The notes under the pieces were generated by a model. That model worked only from the letters and a program-made list of their open reading frames with translations. It had not been told where the DNA came from and ran no database searches. Source: Kineosphaera limosa NBRC 100340 (GTDB lineage: Bacteria; Actinomycetota; Actinomycetes; Actinomycetales; Dermatophilaceae). From it: a stretch of DNA of 64,000 nt. Both the position numbers and the translations under genes were made by a program. Shown piece after piece: positions 56,313 to 64,000 of this stretch. Each line of letters begins with the position of its first letter. The stretch's first letter is position 1. The stretch covers positions 1-64,000 of the forward strand of contig NZ_BAHD01000033.1 of assembly GCF_000298215.1 (NCBI RefSeq), written 5' to 3'.

Positions 56313-57527
56313 GTGAGTCACCACTGCCGCCCGGAGCCCGTCCGGGTCGTCACCGACGACGAACGCCGCGCCCGCCTGGCCCGGCGACACGCCATCTCCC
56401 CCGCCCACCGCCTCACCGACCCGCTGGCCGCCGTGCGCGCGATGACCGCGCTGCACGCCACGGAGGCCTCGACCGTCTACCTCTCCCTGCACGCCCGCGT
56501 AGCGGGAGTGACCGTTGCCGACATCGACGACCTGCTCTACGAGCAGCGCAGCCTGGTCAAACAACTGGCCATGCGGCGCACCCTGTGGGCGGTCCCCCGC
56601 GATCTGCTGCCTGCCCTGTGGGGCAGCGCCAGCGCGCGGGTCGCGGAGGTCGAGTTCCGCCGGCTCGTCAAGGAGGTCGAGAAGAACGAGATCGCCCGCG
56701 ACGGCACCACCTGGTTGACCACCGCCCTGGATGCCGTCGAAGGGCACCTGAGCGGTCGCGAGGCGATGGGCACCCGGCAGATCCGCGAACAGGTGGCGGC
56801 CGTCGCCGGGTCGGTCGTCCGCTCCCCCGGCAAGGCCTACGGCGGCATCGGCGCCATCGCCCCCAACGTGCTGACGTTGCTGGGGGCACAGGGCCGTGCC
56901 ATGCGCGCCCGCAACGCCGGGCACTGGCGCAGTTCGCGTCCGCTGTGGGGCACCACGCTCGACTGGCTCGGTGAACCGATGCTCTCCCCGCTACCTGCGC
57001 GGGCAGGCTACGCGCGTCTGGTCACCGACTGGCTCGCCACCTTCGGCCCCGGCACCGAGGCCGACCTGGTGTGGTGGCTGGGTGCCACGAAGGCGGCCGT
57101 TCGGCAGGCCCTCGCCGACGTCGATGCCCAGCCGGTGCTCCTCGAGGACGGCAGCGGCGCCTGGCTCGCCGCCGACGACCTACAGCCGGAGCCTCCCGCC
57201 GAACCCTGGGCCGCCCTGCTGCCCACCTTGGACCCCACGACGATGGGGTGGCGCGGCCGCGACTTCTACCTGCACCCCGAGCACACCCGGCTGCTGTTCG
57301 ACAGCGTCGGCAACGGCGGCACCTCCGCGTGGCTCGACGGGCGGATGGTCGGTGCCTGGATCCAGGACGAGAGCGGCCGGGTGCAGATCGTGCCCGTCGC
57401 CCCGCTTGCCGCCGCCGACCGCGCCCGACTGCAGGAGGAGGCGACGCGCCTCACCGACTTTCTCGACGGCACGATCATCACCAACGTCTACAAGTCCCAG
57501 CTGATGCGCGGTGTTGCCCTGCCGTGA
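56313..57527 (+). CDS. AlkZ-like winged-helix DNA-binding protein
   Basis: A 404-aa protein of the HTH_42/YcaQ-AlkZ family. It has RLTDPLAAVRAMTALHATEA, TVYLSLHARVAGVTVADID, LVKQLAMRRTLWAVPRDLLP and the C-terminal IITNVYKSQLMRGV. AlkZ proteins remove bulky or crosslinked alkyl bases with a Gln-x-Gln motif; here the matching place reads HAT, so glycosylase activity is uncertain. GTG 56313 begins the gene 15 bases after nfo. A hairpin terminator follows. Confidence 0.85.
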   Translation: MSHHCRPEPVRVVTDDERRARLARRHAISPAHRLTDPLAAVRAMTALHATEASTVYLSLHARVAGVTVADIDDLLYEQRSLVKQLAMRRTLWAVPRDLLPALWGSASARVAEVEFRRLVKEVEKNEIARDGTTWLTTALDAVEGHLSGREAMGTRQIREQVAAVAGSVVRSPGKAYGGIGAIAPNVLTLLGAQGRAMRARNAGHWRSSRPLWGTTLDWLGEPMLSPLPARAGYARLVTDWLATFGPGTEADLVWWLGATKAAVRQALADVDAQPVLLEDGSGAWLAADDLQPEPPAEPWAALLPTLDPTTMGWRGRDFYLHPEHTRLLFDSVGNGGTSAWLDGRMVGAWIQDESGRVQIVPVAPLAAADRARLQEEATRLTDFLDGTIITNVYKSQLMRGVALP

Positions 57528-57566
57528 GCCCAGCCTGACGCGGACGCCGAGAGTCACCGGATACGA

Positions 57567-57601
57567 CGACGCCGGGACCGCTCTGGGCGATCCCGGCGTC
57601 G
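57567..57601. terminator. Hairpin terminator between the AlkZ-like and CsbD genes
   Basis: Eleven perfectly paired bases (CGACGCCGGGA with TCCCGGCGTCG) enclose a 13-base loop. The genes converge here, so the hairpin may serve both. Confidence 0.75.
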
Positions 57602-57632
57602 GTCTGCAGGGCAGCAAACCCGACTGATGCGG

Positions 57633-57806
57633 TCAGTTCTTGAAGGCGTCCTTGACGTTCTCGCCGGCCTGCTTGAGGTTGGCCTTCGACTGCTCGCCCT
57701 TGCCTTCGGCCTCCATGCGCTCGTTGTCGCTGGCCTTGCCGGCAGCCTCCTTGGCCTTGCCGCTCAGCTCTTCGGCAGCGTTGCTGATCTTGTCTCCCAG
57801 GCCCAT
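57633..57806 (-). CDS. CsbD family stress protein
   Basis: A 57-aa highly charged helical protein (GLGDKISNAAEELSGKAKEA, ASDNERMEAEGKGEQSKANL, AGENVKDAF), typical of CsbD, which is often induced by general stress. AAGGAGGA precedes ATG 57806. It is alone, bounded by a terminator on one side and the promoter region of a wall peptidase on the other. The molecular role is unknown. Confidence 0.88.
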   Translation of the reverse strand: MGLGDKISNAAEELSGKAKEAAGKASDNERMEAEGKGEQSKANLKQAGENVKDAFKN

Positions 57807-58118
57807 GATTCCTCCTTGGTCGTCGGATCGCTTCGACAGCCGCCCCGCCACCGGAGCGCGCCGGCAGCTCGCTGGCTCCGGCGCGACATGTGCGGCGAAT
57901 CGTGGTCGAATTGCCGGAGTCGTTCCCCGGCACTCCTCAAACTACCTGCCCGCCGGCCGATGGGCACCTCATGCGCTCGCTACGGCCCCGGCCGACACCG
58001 GCGCAGGACGGCGCGCCGACGTGATGGTTGTCACCGTCTGGTCGTCGTCCGGACCGCAAACCGCTGGTCGCGGCAATTCCGTGGAGTGACAAGCGAATTG
58101 ATTGAACAGTTGTCCGAG

Positions 58119-58147
58119 TTGGAACAGGCCCTACGCATCGGTAGCCT
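58119..58147 (+). promoter_or_regulatory. Candidate promoter of the wall peptidase
   Basis: TTGGAA (58119-58124), 17 bases, then TAGCCT (58142-58147) fit the actinobacterial housekeeping pattern. It lies 122 bases before the start of the D,D-carboxypeptidase gene. The rest of the 462-base gap from 57807 to 58268 holds no gene that I can support. Confidence 0.45.
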
Positions 58148-58268
58148 AGGTGGGAACGCTGCGCGTGAGCGGCCGCTCGAGGTTCTCGGTACCCACCGAG
58201 GCACCGGCGGACGGTCGGCAGGTGGGGCGTCGCAAAACCGTACGGGGGCCGACGAGAGCAGGACACGT

Positions 58269-59531
58269 ATGAGCGCGCGATGCCGCCCCGGGGCAGTCCT
58301 TGCCCTGAGCGTTGCGCTCGCCACCGGCGTTGCCGTTCCGGCGACCGCCCAGCCCACCGCCGCCGCACCCTCTCCAGTCGCCTCCGCCGTCGCAGCGAGC
58401 CCGACCGCGAGCCCGTCCGCCAGCCCGGGTGATGCCCCCGGCGACGAGCGTGAGCCGCTGTCTCCGGAGGAGGTCAAGGCGCAGGTCGAGCAGGCCGCCA
58501 AGCTGCAACGGGAGTCGGCCGCCGCCGACAAGCAGATCGCGGCGATGACGGCGGACCTGGCCAAGCTCGCCGCCGCCTCCAGCAAGGCGATGGACGCGGT
58601 GAGCACGGCCCGCACGGCCCAGCGGCAGGCCCGCGATGCCGAGACCCGTCAGGTGCATCGGCTCAACCAGCTCAACAAGGAGTTGGCCGCCGCCCGCCAG
58701 GACGTCTCCAACATGGCCTACGACGCCTACGTCAACGGCTCCATCGCCCTGCGCGACCTCGCCGCGGTCGTCGAATTGACCCGCGGCGACCAGGGCGGCA
58801 ACGACGCAGCGCTGGCCGAGTACCTTGCCGCGAACCGGGCCGCCGAAGCACGCCAGTACGAGGTGCTCGCCGCCGCCCAGAAGCAGGCAGCCGCCGCCGC
58901 GACCAAGGCCCGCACCGACCGCGAGGCGGCCACGGCCAAGGCCGAGGCGGCACACAAGGAGGCCGCCGCGGCACTCGGTGCCCAGCAGAAGAAGCTGGCA
59001 CAGTTGCAGAAGGTCGCCGGCAGCCGCCGCGCCGAACTCACCACGATCGGGGTCGACGCCGCGGGTATCTCCGGAGTCGACCTTTCGGCGTTGGAAAAGC
59101 TGGCCAACGCGCCGCTGTGCACCGAAGACCGCGGGGACTACCCCAACGGCATGTTTCCCCCGAGCGCGCTGTGCGGTGTGGCAGGATACTCGGGCCACAC
59201 GTTGCGTCCGGCCGCCGCCCGGGCGATCGAGGCTCTTGCTGCCGCCTATGAGAAGGACCTGGGCAGTAAGTTCTGCATGACGGACACCTACCGGACGTAC
59301 GCCAGTCAGGTAGATGTCAAGGCCCGCAAGCCGCACCTCGCGGCGACCCCGGGCACCAGCAATCACGGGCTCGGCCTAGCGGTCGACCTGTGCGGGGGGA
59401 TCGAGAGTTTCGGTACGCCGCAACACCGGTGGATGCAGCAGCACGCACCGCTGTTCGGCTTCTACCACCCGGCCTGGGCTCGCGCCGACGGATCGAAACC
59501 GGAGCCCTGGCACTGGGAGTTCGCCCAATAG
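58269..59531 (+). CDS. Secreted D-alanyl-D-alanine carboxypeptidase (VanY/M15)
   Basis: A 420-aa exported zinc peptidase. A signal peptide (SARCRPGAVLALSVALATGV) leads into Thr/Ser/Pro-rich and coiled-coil segments (residues ~60-260, Ala/Gln/Lys-rich). The C-terminal M15B domain has FCMTDTYRTYASQ, SNHGLGLAVDLCGG (His/Asp zinc ligands, ~364) and WHWEF (Glu/His, ~414). It trims D-Ala from wall peptides, with the coiled coil perhaps binding a partner or activator. ATG 58269 follows GCAGGAC. A candidate promoter lies 122 bases upstream. Confidence 0.9.
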   Translation: MSARCRPGAVLALSVALATGVAVPATAQPTAAAPSPVASAVAASPTASPSASPGDAPGDEREPLSPEEVKAQVEQAAKLQRESAAADKQIAAMTADLAKLAAASSKAMDAVSTARTAQRQARDAETRQVHRLNQLNKELAAARQDVSNMAYDAYVNGSIALRDLAAVVELTRGDQGGNDAALAEYLAANRAAEARQYEVLAAAQKQAAAAATKARTDREAATAKAEAAHKEAAAALGAQQKKLAQLQKVAGSRRAELTTIGVDAAGISGVDLSALEKLANAPLCTEDRGDYPNGMFPPSALCGVAGYSGHTLRPAAARAIEALAAAYEKDLGSKFCMTDTYRTYASQVDVKARKPHLAATPGTSNHGLGLAVDLCGGIESFGTPQHRWMQQHAPLFGFYHPAWARADGSKPEPWHWEFAQ

Positions 59532-59621
59532 GCGGGCCTCCACGACAGACCTGGTCAGCACGGTGGACCGGGTCAACCAGGTCAACACGGTGCGGCGGGG
59601 GGCTGCTCGTGTGGGGGGACG

Positions 59622-59641
59622 GTATTACCGATAGGTAACAC
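59622..59641. promoter_or_regulatory. Inverted repeat upstream of rbpA
   Basis: GTATTACC and GGTAACAC pair with one mismatch around GATA. The site is 122 bases before rbpA and just after two direct repeats of GGTCA(A/G)CACGGTG (59553-59594). It may be an operator or a regulated promoter; there is no evidence for the protein that would bind. Confidence 0.4.
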
Positions 59642-59762
59642 GAATCACAGGTAAGTCAACAGACCACTCTAACCCGGCCGGAACACTGGGATGGGGCGAA
59701 GCGTTGCGACAACGTACCCCGGCCCCACCAACCGGCCGGAGGTGAAGGATGGAGGAAACAAC

Positions 59763-60116
59763 ATGGCCGAGCGGTCGCTGCGAGGCACGAACCTGAGTGC
59801 CCTGAGCATGGAGAGCGACGAGAACGTCGTTCTGTCCGAGCGCCGTATCTCCCGTTACCAGTGCCCCAACCAGCACATCAGCGAGCTACCGTTCTCGGTC
59901 GAGGCCGACGTGCCCCCGGTGTGGGAATGCCGGTGCGGGCAGACGGCCAAGCTCATCGACGGTCCCGAGCCTGTGGAGAAGCCGACGAAAGCAGCCCGCA
60001 CGCACTGGGACATGCTGTTGGAGCGTCGGTCCATCGGTGAGCTCGAAGAGCTGCTCGCCGAGCGGCTCGACCTGCTGCGCGCCGCACGCGGAGAGGTGAC
60101 TCAGCGCACCGCCTGA
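59763..60116 (+). CDS. rbpA: RNA polymerase-binding protein RbpA
   Basis: A 117-aa actinobacterial transcription factor that binds RNA polymerase and the primary sigma factor and stabilises the open complex. It begins AERSLRGTNLSALSMESDEN, has a zinc-binding core (RYQCPNQHISELPF ... WECRCGQTAKL) and ends with the sigma-interaction helix (RRSIGELEELLAERLDLLRA). The Cys residues in YQC and CRC likely hold zinc. ATG 59763 follows AGGATGGAGG. In M. tuberculosis rbpA (Rv2050) also lies beside ppm1/lnt, as here. Confidence 0.95.
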   Translation: MAERSLRGTNLSALSMESDENVVLSERRISRYQCPNQHISELPFSVEADVPPVWECRCGQTAKLIDGPEPVEKPTKAARTHWDMLLERRSIGELEELLAERLDLLRAARGEVTQRTA

Positions 60117-60138
60117 CCCGAGGGCGGTCGTAGACCAA

Positions 60139-60187
60139 GCATGCTTCGGCCCCGCTGACAGAACGTGTCAGCGGGGCCGAAGCATGC
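60139..60187. terminator. Very strong hairpin between rbpA and fxsA
   Basis: Twenty-two perfectly paired bases per side (left 60139-60160 starting GCATGCTTCGG; right 60166-60187 ending CCGAAGCATGC) close loop GAACG. The flanking genes converge, so it should stop transcription from both sides. Confidence 0.92.
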
Positions 60188-60204
60188 CTGGGCGGGGTCT
60201 GTGG

Positions 60205-60708
60205 TCAGGACTCGAGTTGGCGACGACCGCCTGGCTCCCGCGGGGGGCCACCCGACCCGGAGTCGGTGTCACTGGCGCCCTCGGTGTCGACGACATCGGA
60301 GCGGACCACCCCGGCGCGGGCCAGCAAGCGGCGCTCGACGGCGGCCTGCAGCCAGCGGCGGGCGATGGGGCGCGTCTGCGGGAGCACGAACATGAAGCCG
60401 ACGATGTCGGTGATGAAACCGGGCGTCAGCAGCAGGAAGCCGCCGACGAACACCAGCGCGGTGTCGAGCAACTCTCCCGAGGGCATCCGCCCGGTTTGCA
60501 GCGCGGTGCGCAGTGCCCGCCCGGCCCGCGCGCCCTCACGGCGCACCAGCCACACGCCGATCAACGACTCCACCAGCAGTATCGCGATCGTCGGCCCGGG
60601 GCCGATGAGGCGGGCCACACCCCAGATCGTCAGCCCCTCGAGGATCGCCACGACGGCGATGACCGCGAGGGTGCGCAGCGCGACCGTGCGCCCCTTGCCG
60701 GGCCTCAC
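60205..60708 (-). CDS. fxsA: FxsA family membrane protein
   Basis: A 167-aa protein with the FxsA membrane pattern: LAVIAVVAILEGLTIWGVAR, TIAILLVESLIGVWLVRREG and the long TALVFVGGFLLLTPGFITDIV segment with its TPGF motif, then VLPQTRPIARRWLQ. FxsA was found to suppress F-plasmid exclusion of phage T7 in E. coli; in actinobacteria the role is unknown. GTG 60708 overlaps the stop codon of the preceding gene by four bases, so it is the last gene of the lnt-ppm1-fxsA operon. Confidence 0.85.
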   Translation of the reverse strand: MRPGKGRTVALRTLAVIAVVAILEGLTIWGVARLIGPGPTIAILLVESLIGVWLVRREGARAGRALRTALQTGRMPSGELLDTALVFVGGFLLLTPGFITDIVGFMFVLPQTRPIARRWLQAAVERRLLARAGVVRSDVVDTEGASDTDSGSGGPPREPGGRRQLES

Positions 60709-61592
60709 GAGGCACCCCAAGGGGAGCGACTGGGGTCTGGCGCCGAGACGGCCCCCGAACCGACCGGATGCGACTGCTCCGGCGACGCGGTGGGCCGGTC
60801 CCGGCCGGCCAGCCGGCGGGCCGCGTGCAGCACCTGCTCACCGCGGTACACCGCGCCCCACCAGGCGATCCGGCGCATCGACTCCCGGACGATGTCGCCG
60901 CTCATCTTCGAGGCGCCGTTCTCGCGCTCGACGAAGACGATCGGCACCTCGACCACGACGAGCCCGGCCTTGACGGCCCGCCACGTCAGGTCGACCTGGA
61001 AGCAGTACCCCTGAGATGCCACGGCCTGCAGGTCGAGGTCGCGCAGGGCGCTCGCGCGGTAGAGCCGAAAGCCGGCCGTCGCGTCACGCACCGGCATCCC
61101 GAGCCACAGCCGCGTGTAGGCGTTGGCGCCCAGCGAAAGGGCTTTGCGCCGCCCGGGCCAGTTGACGACTTGACCGCCGGGCACCCAGCGCGAGCCGATC
61201 ACCACGTCGGCGTCGGCGGCGGCTTCGATGAGCCGCGGCAGATCTTGGGGGCGGTGCGAGCCGTCGGCGTCGATCTCGATGACCGCGTCGTAGCCGGCCC
61301 CCAGCGCCCACACGAAGCCCTGCAGGTAGGCGGCTCCCAAGCCGGCCTTACCGGGGCGGTGCAGCACGTGCACCTGGGGATCGGCGGCGGCGAGCTCGTC
61401 GGCGATCCGACCCGTGCCATCAGGTGAGGCGTCGTCGAGCACGCACACGTCGACCTCCGGCGCCACCCGGCGCACCCGCTGTACGAGCGAGGCGAGGTTC
61501 TCGCGCTCGTTGTACGTCGGCACCAGGGCGACGATCCGCCGCAGCGCAGCGCGCCCGGGCGTCCCAGAGGTCTTCGTGGTCTCCCCGCTCAT
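60705..61592 (-). CDS. ppm1: Polyprenol monophosphomannose synthase (GT2)
   Basis: A 295-aa glycosyltransferase that moves mannose from GDP-mannose to polyprenol phosphate, the donor for extracytoplasmic mannosylation. The GT2 hallmarks are IVALVPTYNERENLASLVQR, VCVLDDASPDGTGRIADELA, AVIEIDADGSHRPQDLPRLI (D-x-D) and GSRWVPGGQVVNWP. A C-terminal region includes MSGDIVRESMRRIAWWGAVY. AAGGAG precedes ATG 61592. It overlaps the lnt stop by four bases. In M. tuberculosis the equivalent is fused to Lnt in one Ppm1 protein; here they are separate but coupled. Confidence 0.93.
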   Translation of the reverse strand: MSGETTKTSGTPGRAALRRIVALVPTYNERENLASLVQRVRRVAPEVDVCVLDDASPDGTGRIADELAAADPQVHVLHRPGKAGLGAAYLQGFVWALGAGYDAVIEIDADGSHRPQDLPRLIEAAADADVVIGSRWVPGGQVVNWPGRRKALSLGANAYTRLWLGMPVRDATAGFRLYRASALRDLDLQAVASQGYCFQVDLTWRAVKAGLVVVEVPIVFVERENGASKMSGDIVRESMRRIAWWGAVYRGEQVLHAARRLAGRDRPTASPEQSHPVGSGAVSAPDPSRSPWGAS

Positions 61593-63268
61593 AGCGCTCC
61601 TTGCTGCACAGAGTTCTGTGGTGTGGTCGGTGCCGGCGGGTCGTCGTCCCCTCCCCCGGCTCCGCGTGTGCGGGGGCGGCGGCGCCCGGCCAGCACGCGT
61701 GCGACCAAGAGCGCCGTGACGACGGCGCAGGCTGCCCACTCCAGCCAGGACCCGACCCGGGTGGCGATCGTCGGCTCGGTGCGCAGCGGCAGTGCGCCGG
61801 AGAGGATCGCCGGTGTGAACAACGAGGTCTCCTGGTGCGGGGTTCCGTCGGGCATGATGAGCGCCGAAACACCGACGTTGGAGATGTGCACCACCGCGCG
61901 GCCGTGCTCGATGGCCCGGATGCGGGAGATCGCCAACTGTTGCACCGATTCGTCGGTGAAGCCGAAGGTCGCGTTGTTGGTCTGCACGGCGATCAGGTTG
62001 GCACCCTGGGCCACGCTGTCGCGGACCACGTCGTCGATGGCCACCTCGAAGCAAATGTTGATGCCGACCGCGACCTCACCTCCGCCGGCGCGGGGAACGC
62101 GGAACAGGCCCACGCGGTCTCCGGGGAGGAAGTCGCGGGTCACCAGGTCGACCTTGTCCGAGAACATCCGGAAGAACGAGCGGTACGGGATGTACTCGGC
62201 GAACGGCACCGGCCGCAACTTGCTGTAGGTGTCGGCGATGGCGCCATCCGGCAGGTAGAGCAGGCTCGTGTTGGAGACGTTCTGCTCGGAGACGACCAGG
62301 ACGGCCCCGACGATCGTGGGGGCGCCGATCGCGGCGACTGCCCCCCGGATGACGCCCGCAGCGTCGGCATTGACGAGCGGGTCGATGTCGGAGGCGTTTT
62401 CGGGCCAGAGCACGAGGTCGGGTCTGGGCGCTCCGCTCTGCTCGATCTGTGCGGCGGCCTCGCGGGTGACGCGCGCGTGGTTGTCCAGCACCGCCCGCCG
62501 CTGCGCGTTGAACTCCAGGCCCGCCTGTGGCACGTCGCCCTGAATCGCCACGATGTTGCCCGTCGGCGTGGCGGGGTCGACGCCGGTGGGGATGGGGATC
62601 GCCAGCGGTGCGACGAGCGCCCCGAGCGCGAGCGCTCCGGCGCCAACGGCTCGCCACGTGGCGGGCCGTGCAGGGGTGCTCGCATCGGCCTGGGGCGCCC
62701 GGGTGGCGGCGACGGCCGCGGAAAGGCGAACGCCCGCCGCCACCGCGCAGGCCGCCAACGCGGCCCCGGCCAACGCGACCCCGAACGTCACCGCGGGAGC
62801 ACCGCCGAGGGCGGCCAACCGGGCGAAGGGCGAGTCCGCTTGGCTGAAGGCCAGCCGTCCCCACGGAAAACCGCCGAACGGGGTGTGGCCGCGCAGCCAC
62901 TCCCCGGCGACCCACACGAGGGCCACGAGCAGCGGACGGATCGCCGGTGGACTGCCGGGGCTGCGCAGCCGCTGTCGTTGCAGCAGCGCGCACGCCAACC
63001 CGATGACGCCGAGGTAGAGCGCCTGCAGCGTGGCCAGCGCGAACCACGGGAACGCGCCGACGTAGATGCCGGACCACGACAGCAGCGGCCCGAAGTAGGC
63101 CCAACCCGCCACGAGGCCGATGAAGAAGCCCTGGGCCGGTCGCGCTCCGGCCGTGGCCAACGCCAGCAGACCCACACCCAACGGCGCCATGGGCCACCAG
63201 TCCCACGACGGGAAGGCGACCCACAACAGGAGGCCGGCGACCAAGGCGCAGCCGACACGGCGTATCAC
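61589..63268 (-). CDS. lnt: Apolipoprotein N-acyltransferase
   Basis: A 559-aa membrane enzyme that adds the third acyl chain to lipoproteins. About six N-terminal helices (LVAGLLLWVAFPSWDWWPMA, ATLQALYLGVIGLACALL...) precede the nitrilase domain. The catalytic trio is Glu in LVLWPENASDI (~288), Lys in TYSKLRPVPFAEYIP (~349) and Cys in VGINICFEVAI (~405), all present. A C-terminal helix and basic tail close the protein. GTG 63268 starts it. It is the first gene of the lnt-ppm1-fxsA operon, preceded by a 627-base non-coding region. Confidence 0.92.
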   Translation of the reverse strand: MIRRVGCALVAGLLLWVAFPSWDWWPMAPLGVGLLALATAGARPAQGFFIGLVAGWAYFGPLLSWSGIYVGAFPWFALATLQALYLGVIGLACALLQRQRLRSPGSPPAIRPLLVALVWVAGEWLRGHTPFGGFPWGRLAFSQADSPFARLAALGGAPAVTFGVALAGAALAACAVAAGVRLSAAVAATRAPQADASTPARPATWRAVGAGALALGALVAPLAIPIPTGVDPATPTGNIVAIQGDVPQAGLEFNAQRRAVLDNHARVTREAAAQIEQSGAPRPDLVLWPENASDIDPLVNADAAGVIRGAVAAIGAPTIVGAVLVVSEQNVSNTSLLYLPDGAIADTYSKLRPVPFAEYIPYRSFFRMFSDKVDLVTRDFLPGDRVGLFRVPRAGGGEVAVGINICFEVAIDDVVRDSVAQGANLIAVQTNNATFGFTDESVQQLAISRIRAIEHGRAVVHISNVGVSALIMPDGTPHQETSLFTPAILSGALPLRTEPTIATRVGSWLEWAACAVVTALLVARVLAGRRRPRTRGAGGGDDDPPAPTTPQNSVQQGAL

Positions 63269-63619
63269 CCGCCCAGGCTAGGCCATCCGCCTGATCCCGG
63301 TGGTAACGACCGGTCCGGGGCAGCGCTGCGGTCGCCACCCGAACCCGATCTCGCCGGCGACCGGCATTCGGACATGACAAGGCCCGGCCGCCGTTGGGGC
63401 CAGACTCGACGATCAGCTGGGGACAGCAGGTGAGCCTGTTTTCTACTAAGCGGACGGGCCTTGTGGGCCGCCTCGAATCGGGCTCCGGTGACCCTTGGCA
63501 GCCTTCTACGCGGCCACGCTCGAAGGACCGGCCGTTGATGGCACGATCCGCCGCGCGGGCTGGGCGAGAGGGCTCCCAGAGGCACCGTCAGCCTGATGAC
63601 GTAGGCGACGACCTGGTCC

Positions 63620-63647
63620 AAACTAACTCTCCGCGCCGCGCTGTCAA
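63620..63647 (-). promoter_or_regulatory. Near-consensus promoter facing lnt
   Basis: On the minus strand TTGACA (plus 63642-63647), 16 bases, then TAGTTT (plus 63620-63625) closely match the housekeeping consensus. Transcription would start near 63613 and reach lnt after a leader of about 345 bases, or end sooner as a small RNA. Confidence 0.65.
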
Positions 63648-63736
63648 GCAGGGCCCCACCTGGGCCGATGAGCCATCCACGCTGGTCATGGCTGGCGAGC
63701 AGGGAGAACGCGTAACTCGTGAGTTTTCGGACATCG

Positions 63737-63760
63737 CGGCGTGTCGGCGCCGACACGCCG
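63737..63760. promoter_or_regulatory. Perfect 24-base palindrome
   Basis: Twelve bases (CGGCGTGTCGGC) are followed directly by their exact reverse complement (GCCGACACGCCG) with no spacer. It lies 90 bases upstream of the minus-strand promoter and 136 bases before the YbaK-type start. It could be an operator for a dimer or tetramer, or a cruciform-forming site. Confidence 0.65.
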
Positions 63761-63895
63761 ACGTCCTGCGACGCGGGCCGGCGCTTCGCGCAAGGAGAGG
63801 CCGACGGGGCGTCGAATGTGCTTGACCCACAAGCACTTCGGGGCCTCGACCCACTGCCACCGCAGCGACTGCTGGTGATCTGCCAGGGTGGGGTC

Positions 63896-64000
63896 ATGGC
63901 TCGCCGAGATCGCCGTCGAAAGGACGTCGCACACGCCGCCGGGGGCACCCCGGCGACGAGCGAACTGCACGAGGCCGCAGTGCCGTTCACCGAGCACGAG
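63896..64000 (+). CDS. YbaK/EbsC-type aminoacyl-tRNA deacylase (3' end beyond the window)
   Basis: Only the first 35 residues are in the window: ARRDRRRKDVAHAAGGTPAT, then SELHEAAVPFTEHE. The GTPAT and PFTEHE pattern is the start of the YbaK family, which clears mis-charged Cys-tRNA(Pro). GGTGGGG lies close upstream of ATG 63896. Subfamily (YbaK or a relative) cannot be told from this fragment. Confidence 0.82.
   Translation, partial: MARRDRRRKDVAHAAGGTPATSELHEAAVPFTEHE

Larger units (their letters stand above)
63269..63895. other. Long non-coding region between lnt and the YbaK-type gene
   Basis: No protein gene can be supported in 627 bases: open frames have poor third-position bias and no fitting ribosome site. 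The GC content is lower than the flanks. A hairpin CGGTCGCC/GGCGACCG lies at 63329-63363 near lnt, a good minus-strand promoter at 63620-63647 and a long palindrome at 63737-63760. It may hold a 5' leader of lnt, a small RNA, or both; no known RNA family was recognised. Confidence 0.6.

Noticed and set aside
63394-63825. Open frame of 143 codons in the gap before the YbaK-type gene
   Set aside because: Atypical codon use and an Arg-rich, motif-free product; the region looks non-coding.

Overview
The window is high-GC (roughly 70%), densely coded DNA with strong G/C bias at third codon positions and frequent GTG starts. It looks like chromosome of an Actinomycetota bacterium. RbpA, GarA-type FHA protein, FtsR-type MerR regulator, lipoprotein N-acyltransferase next to polyprenol-phosphate mannose synthase, and a Cmk-Der fusion together suggest Micrococcales (Dermatophilaceae/Intrasporangiaceae-like), but the genus cannot be fixed from the sequence alone. 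No prophage, insertion sequence, CRISPR array or rRNA operon was seen.

Layout. 0-4.6 kb: ribosome and aromatic amino-acid genes (rluB-like, tyrA, fused cmk/der), then tRNA-Pro(GGG) with its terminator. 4.7-7.6 kb: a ridA gene divergent from a WYL regulator, and an MFS exporter. 7.7-17.3 kb: a conserved block (VKOR, DUF881, sbp, DUF881, gcvH, FHA, ftsR-like merR, bifunctional nuclease, merR, glycine riboswitch, gcvP) that follows the gene order of Mycobacterium tuberculosis Rv1823-Rv1832, with VKOR upstream. It joins glycine cleavage to envelope and growth control. 17.5-26.5 kb: a GCS2-type ligase, PPi-dependent phosphofructokinase, a membrane serine hydrolase under an ArsR-like regulator with a striking palindromic operator, a secreted amidase with FG-GAP repeats, and a cation efflux protein.

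26.5-37.5 kb: a one-module A-T-TE synthetase-like protein behind a DtxR/IdeR-type iron box, then a ThrE-like exporter and a malic enzyme that each carry a single-base frameshift, an RpiR regulator, SppA, and a receiver/thioredoxin-reductase pair that also looks split by a frameshift. 37.5-46.5 kb: membrane proteins (DUF2157 with GDYXXLXY), an APH-type kinase, DUF2200, a NYN/LOTUS protein, an alpha/beta hydrolase and an ATP-grasp enzyme. 46.5-52.7 kb: an accessory patch of toxin-antitoxin pairs (one MazF type, two Phd/VapC type), an AbrB protein overlapping a MOSC gene, two GNATs, a VOC protein and a PaaX-like regulator.

52.8-57.5 kb: a membrane protein, an unusual lipid-kinase plus App1-type phosphatase fusion, endonuclease IV and an AlkZ-like winged-helix protein. 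57.6-64 kb: CsbD, a secreted D,D-carboxypeptidase, rbpA, and the fxsA/ppm1/lnt operon on the opposite strand, with overlapping start and stop codons. A 627-base non-coding stretch follows, then the start of a YbaK-type tRNA deacylase cut by the window end.

Most interesting items: the kinase-phosphatase fusion, the iron-box A-T-TE enzyme lacking the usual amino-acid-binding aspartate, three single-base breaks within 6.5 kb, several well-formed operators and inverted-repeat clusters, and the promoter-bearing non-coding region near the right end.
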